A stretch of DNA of 48,566 nucleotides from an uncultured Bacteroidales bacterium (lineage in GTDB: Bacteria; Bacteroidota; Bacteroidia; Bacteroidales; UBA932), in assembly GCA_946185745.1 (NCBI GenBank), contig CAMHKQ010000016.1, forward strand, positions 1 through 48,566, given 5' to 3'. Numbering within the stretch: position 1 is the stretch's first letter; the number at the start of each line of letters is the position of its first letter. The position numbers and the translations under genes were made by a program. The notes under the pieces are model-generated. The model ran no database searches, was not told where the DNA came from, and saw only the letters and a list, made by a program, of their open reading frames with translations. Below, in pieces: positions 16,274 to 24,967 of the stretch.

Positions 16274-18702
16274 TTCTTTTCGGGGCGGAGTTTGGCGTAT
16301 TTGAGCAAGAGCTGCTTCTTGCCGTATTCGTCGAAATCAACCACGGCCTTCATCTCGGGAACTTCCCCGGTAATCTGCAGGATGGTGCCTCCGCCGAAAC
16401 GGTTGTGCTCGATGCGCTCGCCCTCATACAGCTCGGTCATGGGCACGGGCACGAAATCGGGGTCGATCACAGGCGGAGTGGCCGAGGGCCGCGCAGGAGC
16501 GGACGTGACGGGAGAGGCAGCCCTGGCGGAAGAGCTGAAGCGGCCGGAACCGAAACGCGAAGGGCCGAAGTCCCTGCCTGAGCCGAACCCGGACTGCCTC
16601 TGGCCGAACGAGCCCGAGCCGGCCCTGCGGCCGAAGCCGCCGAACGCCGGGGCGGAATCTTCCGAAGCCGCGAAGAAATCGCTCTTCGGCAAGGGGTTCT
16701 GCACATACTGCTCGTCTATCTCGCGGACGAAGCGGCTGGGAGGATTGCTCTCGTGCTTGCCGTTGCGCATGCGGGTGGATGCGAACGACACGCAGACGCT
16801 CCTCTTCGCGCGGGTGAGCGCCACGTAGAAGAGCCTGCGTTCTTCTTCTATGTCGGAGGGCTTTGCCAGCATGCCGCCGCCGGGGAAGAGATTCTCTTCC
16901 ATGCCCGCCACGTACACGTAGGGGAACTCCAGGCCCTTTGCCGAATGGACGGTCATGAGGGCCACCTTGTTGGCGGCGTCTTCCTCGTCGGTGGCGTCGA
17001 CGTTGGCCAGCAGGGCGGTATTCTCGAGGAAATCGGCCAGGGTTACGACGGGGAACTCGTCCTCGGGCACATCATTGTCGGCGAACTCGTCCTGCCTGTC
17101 CTCGATGAACGCCTGCACCGAGTTAAGGAGCTCGTCGAGATTGGCGGTGCGGGCCAGCCCTTCTATGGAGGTGTCGGCCTTGTACATGGCGTACAGGCCG
17201 CTCTGGTCGGCAATCTGGCGGGCGAGCTCGAAGGCGTTGGTGACGGCTGCCTTGGCGGCGAGGGAGTTTATCAAGGTGCAGAAAGCCTGGATCTTGGATG
17301 CTGCCGCTGCCCTGAGGCCGTATACGGCTTCGAGCTCGGGCATGAAGGCGGCCCTGAAGAGGGGAAGCCCGCCGGCCCGGGCGCACTCGGCCAGGGCTGT
17401 CAGGGAGGTTCCGCCTATGCCCCTTGCCGGCAGGTTCACCACCCGCTTGAAGCTTTCGTCGTCGGACGGGTTCACCACCAGCTTGAAATAGGCCATCATG
17501 TCTTTGATTTCGGCCCTTTCGAAGAAGGAATTGCCCGAATAGATCATGTACGGGATATTCCTTCTGCGGAGCTGCTCCTCCAGCGCGCGCGACTGGGAAT
17601 TGGTCCTGTACAGGATTGCAAAGTCCTGATATTTAGCCCTTTCCCTCTGCATGCGGGAGATTATGTCGGACACTATCATGATGGCCTCGTCCTGCTCGGT
17701 GTAGGCCTTGAAGAACTTTATCTTGTCGCCGGCCTCCCCTACTGAATAGCATTTCTTGGGGATGCGGCCCTGGTTGTGGGCGATCACCGAATTGGCGGCC
17801 TGCACTATGTTGGAGGTGGAGCGGTAATTGCGCTCGAGGCGCACCACGGCGCATTCGGGATAGTCTTTCTGGAAATTGAGGATGTTCTCTATCTTGGCCC
17901 CGCGGAAGGCGTAGATGCTCTGGGAGTCGTCACCCACCACGCAGATGTTGTGGTGCGGGGAAGCCAGCTTCTTGAGAATCAGGTACTGGGCGTAGTTGGT
18001 GTCCTGGTATTCGTCCACCATGATATAGGAAAAGCGCCCGGCGATGGCCGCGAGGGCGTCCTTGTTGTCGCGGAAGAGGATGTTCGTCTGCATGAGGATG
18101 TCGTCGAAATCCATCACTCCGCTCTGCTTCAGTTTCTTCTGGTAAAACTCGTACACCTCGCCCAGCCGGGGCCTCTTGGAGGCCGAGTCGGCGATCTGGA
18201 AATCGGGGTTGCCCCGGTATGCCGTGACGGTGAAGAGCGCGTTCTTCGCGAAGGAGATGCGGGCCAGCACGTCCTTGGGCTTGTACACCTTGTCGTCGAG
18301 GCCCATCTCCTTGATGCAGGCCTTGACGGCGCTGGTGGAGTCGGACTGGTCGTAGATGGTGAAGGAAGCGGGATAGCCGAGGGATTCGGCATACTCGCGC
18401 AGGAACCTTACGAAGATGCTGTGGAAGGTGCCCATGACCACCCTGCGGGCCCGCCTTTCCCCTACCATGAGGGCGATGCGGTCTTTCATTTCGCCGGCGG
18501 CCTTGCGGGTGAAAGTGAGGGCCAGGATGCGCGACGGGTCGATATCTTCCTTTGCCAGGATATAGGCCACCCTGCTGGTGAGGACCCTGGTTTTCCCCGA
18601 GCCGGCACCGGCGACTATCAGTTCAGGGCCCGCAATGCATTCCACCGCCCTTTTCTGCTCGGGATTCAGACCTTGCAGCACAGATTCCATTTTATCGCTC
18701 AT
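16270..18702 (-). CDS. pcrA: ATP-dependent DNA helicase of the UvrD/PcrA family
   Basis: Superfamily 1 3'-5' helicase for nucleotide excision repair, mismatch repair and replication-conflict resolution. At 810 residues it shows Walker A AGAGSGKTRVL, motif II DEYQDTN, the SIYAFRGA motif, motif V TVHSAKGLEF and motif VI VALTRAKR. The C-terminal part has a 60-residue low-complexity Gly/Phe/Arg/Ser linker (about 685-745) followed by the PcrA-like end ERIEHNRFGGGTI. A GTG at 18705 also fits the frame; ATG 18702 is preferred. Minus-strand TAATTTCG (18717-18710) is a degenerate -7 box just upstream. Confidence 0.94.
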   Translation of the reverse strand: MSDKMESVLQGLNPEQKRAVECIAGPELIVAGAGSGKTRVLTSRVAYILAKEDIDPSRILALTFTRKAAGEMKDRIALMVGERRARRVVMGTFHSIFVRFLREYAESLGYPASFTIYDQSDSTSAVKACIKEMGLDDKVYKPKDVLARISFAKNALFTVTAYRGNPDFQIADSASKRPRLGEVYEFYQKKLKQSGVMDFDDILMQTNILFRDNKDALAAIAGRFSYIMVDEYQDTNYAQYLILKKLASPHHNICVVGDDSQSIYAFRGAKIENILNFQKDYPECAVVRLERNYRSTSNIVQAANSVIAHNQGRIPKKCYSVGEAGDKIKFFKAYTEQDEAIMIVSDIISRMQRERAKYQDFAILYRTNSQSRALEEQLRRRNIPYMIYSGNSFFERAEIKDMMAYFKLVVNPSDDESFKRVVNLPARGIGGTSLTALAECARAGGLPLFRAAFMPELEAVYGLRAAAASKIQAFCTLINSLAAKAAVTNAFELARQIADQSGLYAMYKADTSIEGLARTANLDELLNSVQAFIEDRQDEFADNDVPEDEFPVVTLADFLENTALLANVDATDEEDAANKVALMTVHSAKGLEFPYVYVAGMEENLFPGGGMLAKPSDIEEERRLFYVALTRAKRSVCVSFASTRMRNGKHESNPPSRFVREIDEQYVQNPLPKSDFFAASEDSAPAFGGFGRRAGSGSFGQRQSGFGSGRDFGPSRFGSGRFSSSARAASPVTSAPARPSATPPVIDPDFVPVPMTELYEGERIEHNRFGGGTILQITGEVPEMKAVVDFDEYGKKQLLLKYAKLRPEKK

Positions 18703-18729
18703 CACGACGCGAAATTACAAAAAAAATGC

Positions 18730-18737
18730 TATATTCG
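18730..18737 (+). promoter_or_regulatory. Candidate -7 box of the nqr operon
   Basis: TATATTCG followed by TAG, identical to the string before recG; it leaves a leader of about 45 bases. No clear -33 box. Confidence 0.4.
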
Positions 18738-18785
18738 TAGGTTCTCTCGAAGAATAAACTATTCAACAATATCTACTAAAACCGT

Positions 18786-20144
18786 ATGTCCAACAAAATC
18801 GTTTTGAAAAGAGGCCTTGACATCCCGGTTTCGGGAAAAGCCGAGTGCCGCATCTCCAAGACAGTTTCTCCGGACGTGGTCGCCGTATGCCCGGCAGATT
18901 TCAAGGGGTTCGTCCCCCGTCTGCTGGTAAAGGAAGGCGACATCGTATCCTGCGGCTCTCCCGTCCTGGCAGACAAGAAGCACCCCGAAATCCTGGTGGC
19001 TTCCCCCGTCAGCGGAACCGTCAAGGAAATTGTCCGCGGCGAAAAGCGGAAGCTCCTCGCGGTGCTGGTCACCCCCGGCGAAAAGCAGGAGAAACTCGAC
19101 TTCGGAGTCAAGTCGCCCGAAAGCCTTGATGCAGGGCAGATCAAGGCCGCCATCCTCGAAAGCGGGCTCTGGCCGTTCATCATCCAGCGGCCCTACGGCA
19201 TCATCGCCAATCCGGCAGACACGCCAAAGGCGGTCTTCGTTTCGGCCTTCGACACCGCACCGCTCGCGGCTTCGCCCGAGTTCACCCTCGGCGACAGGAT
19301 GTCTGACATCCAGACCGGCATCAACGCCCTGGCAAAGCTCACCGGAGGCGGAGTGCACCTCGGCCTGAACGCCGCCAACTATGCCTCAACCCCGTTCCAC
19401 AAGCTCGAGAACACGGTCACCCACGTCTTCGAGGGAAAGCATCCGGCAGGCAACGTCGGGGTGCAGATCAGCCACGTCTGCCCGGTCACCAAGGGCAGCG
19501 TCGTCTGGACGGTCTCACTGCTCGGCCTCGCCGCCATCGGCTCCCTCTTCAACACCGGCGCCTATAACGTCCGCCGCAAGGTGGCAGTCTGCGGCCCTCT
19601 GGCCATCGAGCCGGCCTATGTCGACACCCTTCCCGGAGCACCCATGAGCAGCCTCGCCGGCTTCATCGGCAACTCCGAGGGCGTGCGCGTGGTCAGCGGA
19701 GACATCCTCTCCGGCACCACCGTCGGCCGCGAAGGCTACCTCGGCTTCTACGACAACACCGTCACCATCCTCAAGGAAGGCACCGAAGAGGAGCTCCTCG
19801 GGTGGATCAACCCCCTCAGGCTCAAGCTCTTCAGCAACGACATGTCGTACTTCTCGTGGCTCACTCCCAAGAAAAAGTACGACATGGACACCAACCTCCA
19901 CGGCGGCCCCCGCGCCTTCGTGATGAGCGACGGCTACTACGCCAAGGTGCTCCCCATGGACATCTACCCGGTCTATCTCCTCAAGGCATGCCTCGCAGGC
20001 GACATCGACAAAATGGAAAAGTTCGGAATCTACGAAGTGGTTCCCGAAGACCTCGCCGTCTGCGAGTTCATAGACCCTTCCAAGAACGACATCCAGCAAA
20101 TCATTGCAAACGGCATTCGCCTGATGCTCAAAGAAATGGAATAG
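18786..20144 (+). CDS. nqrA: Na+-translocating NADH:quinone reductase subunit A
   Basis: Peripheral cytoplasmic subunit of the six-subunit Na+-NQR that couples NADH oxidation and quinone reduction to Na+ export. 452 residues, the usual length, with no membrane segments. The N-terminal barrel-like segment (KRGLDIPVSGKAE) and the beta-rich middle (FTLGDRMSDIQTGINAL, HVFEGKHPAGNVGVQISHVCP, GREGYLGFYDN) are NqrA signatures. First of six tightly spaced genes; the gap to nqrB is three bases. The divergent helicase gene lies upstream, so the promoter must be in the 83-base gap. Confidence 0.96.
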   Translation: MSNKIVLKRGLDIPVSGKAECRISKTVSPDVVAVCPADFKGFVPRLLVKEGDIVSCGSPVLADKKHPEILVASPVSGTVKEIVRGEKRKLLAVLVTPGEKQEKLDFGVKSPESLDAGQIKAAILESGLWPFIIQRPYGIIANPADTPKAVFVSAFDTAPLAASPEFTLGDRMSDIQTGINALAKLTGGGVHLGLNAANYASTPFHKLENTVTHVFEGKHPAGNVGVQISHVCPVTKGSVVWTVSLLGLAAIGSLFNTGAYNVRRKVAVCGPLAIEPAYVDTLPGAPMSSLAGFIGNSEGVRVVSGDILSGTTVGREGYLGFYDNTVTILKEGTEEELLGWINPLRLKLFSNDMSYFSWLTPKKKYDMDTNLHGGPRAFVMSDGYYAKVLPMDIYPVYLLKACLAGDIDKMEKFGIYEVVPEDLAVCEFIDPSKNDIQQIIANGIRLMLKEME

Positions 20145-20147
20145 CAT

Positions 20148-21239
20148 ATGAAAAAGTTCTGGACAGCAACCAAAGATGCCTTTGCAACGTTCCTGCACGT
20201 CCCCGGCACGGTCACCCGCAACGGTGCCCACGTCCGCGACGCGATAGACCTCAAGCGCATCATGATAATCGTAGTGATAGCCCTCGTGCCCGCCGCCCTC
20301 TTCGGCATGTGGAACGTCGGTTATCAGCACCAGCTGGCAGTCGGTGGCGGCACCGCCGCCAATATCTGGCCCAACTTCTGGTTCGGCTTCCTCAAGGTCC
20401 TGCCCCTCTATGTGGTCTCCTATGCGGTAGGCCTCTTCATAGAGTTCTTCAGCAGCGGTCTCAGGAACGAGGAAGTCAATGAAGGATACCTCGTTACGGG
20501 TTTCCTCATCCCCCTCATAGTGCCCGTCACCACCCCTCTCTGGATGCTCGCGCTGGCAGTCGCCTTCGCAGTCATCTTCGGCAAGGAGGTGTTCGGCGGC
20601 ACCGGCATGAACATCTGGAACCCCGCCCTCCTGACCCGCGCCTTCCTATTCTTCAGCTATCCTTCCGCAATGTCCGGAAGCGAAGTCTGGATCGCCAGGA
20701 AGGCCGGTGAGACCTTCGCCGACGGCTTCACCGGAGCCACGCCACTTGCACTCGACGGCGCGGCCCAGTACAGCAACACCGTCTGGAGCCAGTTCCTCGG
20801 CACCATCCCCGGCAGCGTCGGCGAAACCTCCGTCATCGCCATCCTGCTCGGAGCCATCCTGCTCCTCTGGACGGGCATCGCAAGCTGGAAAGTCATGTGC
20901 GGCAGCATTCTCGGCGCCCTCCTGGTCGGCTGGATAGGAGATATCGCCGGAGTCAGCACCATGCCGTGCTGGAACCAGCTCCTGGTGGGCGGATTCGCCT
21001 TCGGTACCGTCTTCATGGCCACCGATCCGGTAACTTCCGCCCAGACCGAATGCGGCAAGTGGATCTACGGCCTGCTCATCGGCATGCTCTGCATCACGGT
21101 GCGCCTCTTCAACCCCGGCTACGCCGAGGGCATGATGCTCGCCATCCTGCTGGGCAACACCGCAGCGCCTCTCATCGACCACTGCGTAGTCACTTCACAC
21201 ATCGGCCGCAGGGCCCGCAAATTTAACGTAACAGCCTAG
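20148..21239 (+). CDS. nqrB: Na+-translocating NADH:quinone reductase subunit B
   Basis: Integral membrane subunit, about ten transmembrane helices, holding covalent FMN and riboflavin and part of the Na+ path. The flavinylation motif FTGATPL gives Thr198 as the FMN-phosphoester residue. Conserved GKEVFGGTGMNIWNPAL and FMATDPVTSAQTECGKW are visible. 363 residues, a little shorter than the roughly 410 of Vibrio. Followed by nqrC after two bases. Confidence 0.96.
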   Translation: MKKFWTATKDAFATFLHVPGTVTRNGAHVRDAIDLKRIMIIVVIALVPAALFGMWNVGYQHQLAVGGGTAANIWPNFWFGFLKVLPLYVVSYAVGLFIEFFSSGLRNEEVNEGYLVTGFLIPLIVPVTTPLWMLALAVAFAVIFGKEVFGGTGMNIWNPALLTRAFLFFSYPSAMSGSEVWIARKAGETFADGFTGATPLALDGAAQYSNTVWSQFLGTIPGSVGETSVIAILLGAILLLWTGIASWKVMCGSILGALLVGWIGDIAGVSTMPCWNQLLVGGFAFGTVFMATDPVTSAQTECGKWIYGLLIGMLCITVRLFNPGYAEGMMLAILLGNTAAPLIDHCVVTSHIGRRARKFNVTA

Positions 21240-21241
21240 CC

Positions 21242-21979
21242 ATGAATACAAACGGTAATATCTACACCATAATCTACACCACCGTGATAGTCGTGGTGGT
21301 GGCAGGTATCCTGGCGGCTGCGGCAAGTTTCCTCAAGCCCTCACAGCAGGCCAACATCAAGGCCGAGACCATCTCCCAGATGCTCCAGGCCGCGCAGTTC
21401 GACACCCAGGGCATGAACAATGTCCAGAAGCTCGACAAGTACGCCCAGGAAATCGAAAGCGCCTTCATCATCGATGCCCAGGGCGCCAAGGTCCGCGACC
21501 TCGGAATCACCCGCGACGGCATCGAGCTCGAAGACGGCCTCAAGGCCCAGAACTACGCCATTGCCGGCAAGGACGGCTACACGCTCGGCCTTCCCGTCTA
21601 CATCTTCAAGGGCGGAGTCACCCTCATCCCCTGCTACGGCGCAGGCCTCTGGGGCCCCGTCTGGGGTTATCTCGCAATCGAGCCCGACGGCACCACCATC
21701 AAGGGCGCCTACTTCGACCACGAATCCGAAACCGCAGGCCTCGGCTCCCGCATCAAGGACGATCCGGCCTTCCGCAACCAGTTCGTGGGCAAGAAGATAG
21801 CCTGGGAAGAGCTTCCGCTATTCGAGATCGTCAAGGGCGGTGCTCCCGAAGGAAAGGAGAACGCCATCGACGCCATCACCGGCGCCACCATGACGAGCAA
21901 GGGCCTCGACGCGGCAATCAGCACCTGGCTGGCCGCCTACAAGCCCTATTTCATCAACCTGAACAAAGAGGAGGAATAG
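21242..21979 (+). CDS. nqrC: Na+-translocating NADH:quinone reductase subunit C
   Basis: Membrane-anchored flavoprotein with one N-terminal helix (about 10-30) and a periplasmic FMN domain. The FMN attachment motif is ITGATMTS with Thr216. The WGPVWGYLAI stretch, then ETAGLG, is typical of NqrC/RnfG. 245 residues. A covalent flavin needs an ApbE transferase, which is not in this window. Confidence 0.95.
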   Translation: MNTNGNIYTIIYTTVIVVVVAGILAAAASFLKPSQQANIKAETISQMLQAAQFDTQGMNNVQKLDKYAQEIESAFIIDAQGAKVRDLGITRDGIELEDGLKAQNYAIAGKDGYTLGLPVYIFKGGVTLIPCYGAGLWGPVWGYLAIEPDGTTIKGAYFDHESETAGLGSRIKDDPAFRNQFVGKKIAWEELPLFEIVKGGAPEGKENAIDAITGATMTSKGLDAAISTWLAAYKPYFINLNKEEE

Positions 21980-21982
21980 AGT

Positions 21983-22594
21983 ATGACACTTAAAGAAACC
22001 TTCCTTAATCCCATACTGAAGGGCAATCCCATCACCGTCCTGGTGCTCGGCATCTGCTCTTCGCTGGCCGTCACCGTCACGCTCAAGGGTGCGCTCGTAA
22101 TGACGCTCTCGGTCACGGTGGTCACCGGCCTCAGCAGCCTGATCATGTCGCTGCTCCGCAAGGGCATTCCCAACAGGGTGCGCATCATAGTTCAGCTGGT
22201 GGTGGTGGCAATGATGGTCATTCTGGTAGACCAGATCCTCAAGAGCATCGAGGTCACATTCCCCATAGACAAGCAGCTCTCCGTATACATCGGCCTCATC
22301 ATCACCAACTGCATCGTGATGGGCCGAATCGAGGCTTTCGCACTCGGCAACAAGCCCTTCGCTTCGCTGCTCGACGGTCTCGGAAACGGTCTGGGCTACG
22401 GCCTCATCCTCATCGTGGTGGCCTTCTTCCGTGAGCTCCTCGGAAGCGGCACCCTCTTCGGAGTCACAATCCTGAGCCCCGAATGGTACACACCCAACAA
22501 CCTCGTGATTCTTCCCCCGTTCGCCCTCATCCTCATCGGATGCATCATCTGGGTGCACCGCGGAATAATCGACAAGGACCTCCAGGAAAAGTAA
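21983..22594 (+). CDS. nqrD: Na+-translocating NADH:quinone reductase subunit D
   Basis: Integral membrane subunit with about six transmembrane helices, 203 residues. Conserved strings include NPITVLVLGICSSLAVT, YIGLIITNCIVMGRIEAFA and GLGYGLILIVVAFFREL; the Cys in the LGICSS and TNCIVMGR half-helices (with the matching residues in NqrE) coordinate the intramembrane Fe centre in known structures. Starts three bases after nqrC. Confidence 0.96.
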   Translation: MTLKETFLNPILKGNPITVLVLGICSSLAVTVTLKGALVMTLSVTVVTGLSSLIMSLLRKGIPNRVRIIVQLVVVAMMVILVDQILKSIEVTFPIDKQLSVYIGLIITNCIVMGRIEAFALGNKPFASLLDGLGNGLGYGLILIVVAFFRELLGSGTLFGVTILSPEWYTPNNLVILPPFALILIGCIIWVHRGIIDKDLQEK

Positions 22595-22606
22595 AAGCAC
22601 TGCCAT

Positions 22607-23221
22607 ATGGAATACGTAAGCTTATTCGTCAAGTCTATCTTCGTAGACAACATGATTTTCGCCTACTTCCTGGGTATGTGCTCATACCTGGCGGTAAGCA
22701 AGAACGTCAAGACGGCCAACGGCCTCGGCCTCGCCGTAATCTTCGTGCTGCTCTGCACCCTTCCGCTGAACTACCTGCTCAACAAGTACGTGCTTCAGCC
22801 GGGCGCACTCAGCTGGCTGGGTCCCCAGTTCGCGAACGTCGACCTCAGCTTCCTCAGCTTCATCCTCTTCATCGCCGTAATCGCCGCTTTCGTGCAGCTG
22901 GTCGAGATGATAGTCGAGAGGTTCCTCCCCTCGCTCTACGCATCGCTCGGCATCTTCCTGCCGCTCATCGCCGTGAACTGCGCCATCCTGGGCGGTTCGC
23001 TGTTCATGCAGCAGAAAGATTTCTCCGGCATCGGCGAAAGCGCCGTGTATGCGCTGGGCAGCGGCATAGGCTGGTATCTGGCCATAGTGCTGCTCGCCGC
23101 AATCCGCGAGAAGATGGCATACAGCAATGTTCCCAAGCCCCTCAAGGGCATAGGCATCACATTCATCACCGTCGGACTCATGGGCCTCGCGTTCATGATC
23201 TTCATGGGCATTTCTTTATAG
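22607..23221 (+). CDS. nqrE: Na+-translocating NADH:quinone reductase subunit E
   Basis: Six-helix membrane subunit, pseudo-symmetric partner of NqrD, 204 residues. [15 protein letters not shown] and [12 protein letters not shown] carry the two half-helix Cys positions for the Fe centre. It ends 13 bases before nqrF. Confidence 0.96.
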   Translation: MEYVSLFVKSIFVDNMIFAYFLGMCSYLAVSKNVKTANGLGLAVIFVLLCTLPLNYLLNKYVLQPGALSWLGPQFANVDLSFLSFILFIAVIAAFVQLVEMIVERFLPSLYASLGIFLPLIAVNCAILGGSLFMQQKDFSGIGESAVYALGSGIGWYLAIVLLAAIREKMAYSNVPKPLKGIGITFITVGLMGLAFMIFMGISL

Positions 23222-23234
23222 GAGGGCAGGCAAT

Positions 23235-24506
23235 ATGAGTACAGTCATAATCAGTGCAATCATAATCACGGTCCTGGTCACCCTCCTGCTGGTGATCCTG
23301 CTGCTGGTGGTGAAAGCCAAGATCACTCCCTCCGGCACCGTAAAGATAGACATCAACGACGGCAAGAAGATACTCGACGTGCCTCAGGGCGGCGACATCA
23401 TGCACACCCTCGCCGACGAGGGCATCTTCCTCCCCTCCGCCTGCGGCGGCAAAGCCAACTGCGGCCAGTGCAAGGTACAGATGATTGAGGGCGGTGGCGA
23501 GATACTCGACACCGAGAAGCCCCATTTCAACCGCAAGCAGATAAAGGAAGGCATGCGCCTGGGCTGCCAGGTCAAGGTCAAGGAAGACCTCAAGATCCGC
23601 ATCCCCGACAGCACCCTGAGCGTCAAGAAACTCGAGTGCGAGGTCATCAGCAACCACAATGTCGCCTCCTTCATCAAGGAGTTCACCATCCGGATTCCCG
23701 ACGGCGAGCACCTCGACTTCAAGAGCGGCGAGTACATCCAGATCGACGTCCCCAAGGGCACCTACGACTACAAGGACATCGATGTGGACGAGCCGTACAA
23801 AGCCACATGGGAGCGCTTCGGCTTCTTCGACCTCAAGTGCGTCAATCCCGAGGACACCGTCCGCGCCTACTCCATGGCCAACTATCCGGCCGAGGGCCAG
23901 GTCATCAAACTCAACGTGCGTATCGCCACTCCCCCGTTCGACCCGCGCGCACCCAAGGGCAGCAACAAACTCCTGCCTGTCAATCCGGGTATCGCCTCCT
24001 CGTACGTGTACACCAGGCATCCCGGCGACAAGGTCACGATCAGCGGCCCGTTCGGCGACTTCCTCCTCCCGGAGAACGATCCCATCGAAACCGAATACAT
24101 ATTCGTTGGCGGCGGCGCCGGAATGGCCCCGCTCCGCAGCCACATCATGCACCTGTTCCACACGGTCAAGACCAAGCGCAAAGTGAGCTTCTTCTACGGC
24201 GCCCGCAGCCTCTCCGAGGCCTTCTATCTCGAGGATTACTGGGCCATCGAGAAGGAATTCCCGAACTTCAAGTTCTACCTTACGCTCGACAGGCCCGATC
24301 CCGTCGCAGACGAGAAGGGCGTGAAGTACACCGCCGGTTTCGTGGCTCCCGAGATGGGAAGGCTCTACCTCAACCAGCACGAGGCCCCCGAAGACATCCA
24401 TTACTTCATGTGCGGTCCTCCGATGCTGGTGAAGACCGTGGAGGACCTGCTCGACAGCCTGGGCGTCGACCTCGAGAACAACCTCCACTTCGACAACTTC
24501 GGTTAA
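23235..24506 (+). CDS. nqrF: Na+-translocating NADH:quinone reductase subunit F
   Basis: NADH-oxidising entry subunit: an N-terminal membrane helix (about 3-26), a 2Fe-2S ferredoxin domain with Cys70, Cys76, Cys79 and Cys111 (CGGKANCGQC, LGCQVK), an FAD domain with RAYSMANYP, and an NADH-binding domain with FVGGGAGMAPLRSH and the C-terminal YFMCGPPMLVKTV. 423 residues, complete. Last gene of the operon, followed by a hairpin terminator. Confidence 0.97.
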   Translation: MSTVIISAIIITVLVTLLLVILLLVVKAKITPSGTVKIDINDGKKILDVPQGGDIMHTLADEGIFLPSACGGKANCGQCKVQMIEGGGEILDTEKPHFNRKQIKEGMRLGCQVKVKEDLKIRIPDSTLSVKKLECEVISNHNVASFIKEFTIRIPDGEHLDFKSGEYIQIDVPKGTYDYKDIDVDEPYKATWERFGFFDLKCVNPEDTVRAYSMANYPAEGQVIKLNVRIATPPFDPRAPKGSNKLLPVNPGIASSYVYTRHPGDKVTISGPFGDFLLPENDPIETEYIFVGGGAGMAPLRSHIMHLFHTVKTKRKVSFFYGARSLSEAFYLEDYWAIEKEFPNFKFYLTLDRPDPVADEKGVKYTAGFVAPEMGRLYLNQHEAPEDIHYFMCGPPMLVKTVEDLLDSLGVDLENNLHFDNFG

Positions 24507-24524
24507 CAGAGCTCACCTCCTTGT

Positions 24525-24569
24525 TCAGGCCGCCCCGACGGAGTCTTCCAAAGGGCGGCCTGACCTTTT
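24525..24569 (+). terminator. Terminator of the nqr operon
   Basis: An 11-bp perfect stem (24525-24535 with 24553-24563), 17-base loop, then CCTTTTG. It abuts the left inverted-repeat copy. The 461 bases from 24507 to 24967 contain no gene: this terminator, the repeat, and an AT-rich leader of the serpin gene. Confidence 0.75.
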
Positions 24570-24733
24570 GACGGGGGCGCTGCCCCCGTAACGCCCCCCG
24601 CGGCCTTTTCGCCTTTCCAACTTTTGCTGTCGCAAAAGTCACGGCCCGGCCGGCGCCCTGCTGGGCGCGTCTGCCCTCCGGGCTGCATGCGCACCGGCTT
24701 CCTTCCGCAAGTCGAGCCGAACCATCCGGGCAG
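24567..24733 (+). repeat. Left copy of a ~166-bp inverted repeat
   Basis: Bases 24567-24704 are the perfect reverse complement of 27940-28077 (138 of 138 compared by eye); similarity with a one-base indel and a few mismatches continues to 24733/27912. Inside are two hairpins, ACGGGGGCG/CGCCCCCGT-like at about 24571-24589 and ACTTTTG/CAAAAGT at about 24620-24639. ORFs across it repeat the same peptide at both copies and are not credible genes. Confidence 0.95.
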
Positions 24734-24967
24734 CGGCAGTCAAACGCAAATCCGCCGACGGCGCCCCTGATATCGAAGTAGCATTCTTCATCTTAAAGCC
24801 CAACTACCGCCCAGCCGTCTTTACCAGGTGCGGCTGCCATTTCGTTTCGCTCCATTCGCTGTCTTATTCAAAAAAGTGTTCAATGATGACGTATTTGGCT
24901 CAATTTGGCGTTTATAATGTAGAACGAATACATTTTATGATTACGAATTATTATAATTATCACTTAT
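24734..24967 (+). other. Gene-free AT-rich region upstream of the serpin
   Basis: GC falls sharply from about 24850 onward. There is no ORF with support and no exact TAnnTTTG box; it presumably holds the serpin/sigma-operon promoter, possibly recognised by the cassette's own ECF sigma factor. Confidence 0.5.

Noticed and set aside
24503..24694. Small ORF with a GRRPGRDFCDSKSWKG peptide, found again at 27920-28123
   Set aside because: The shared peptide is the translation of the inverted repeat itself; different ends, no start signals, no family.
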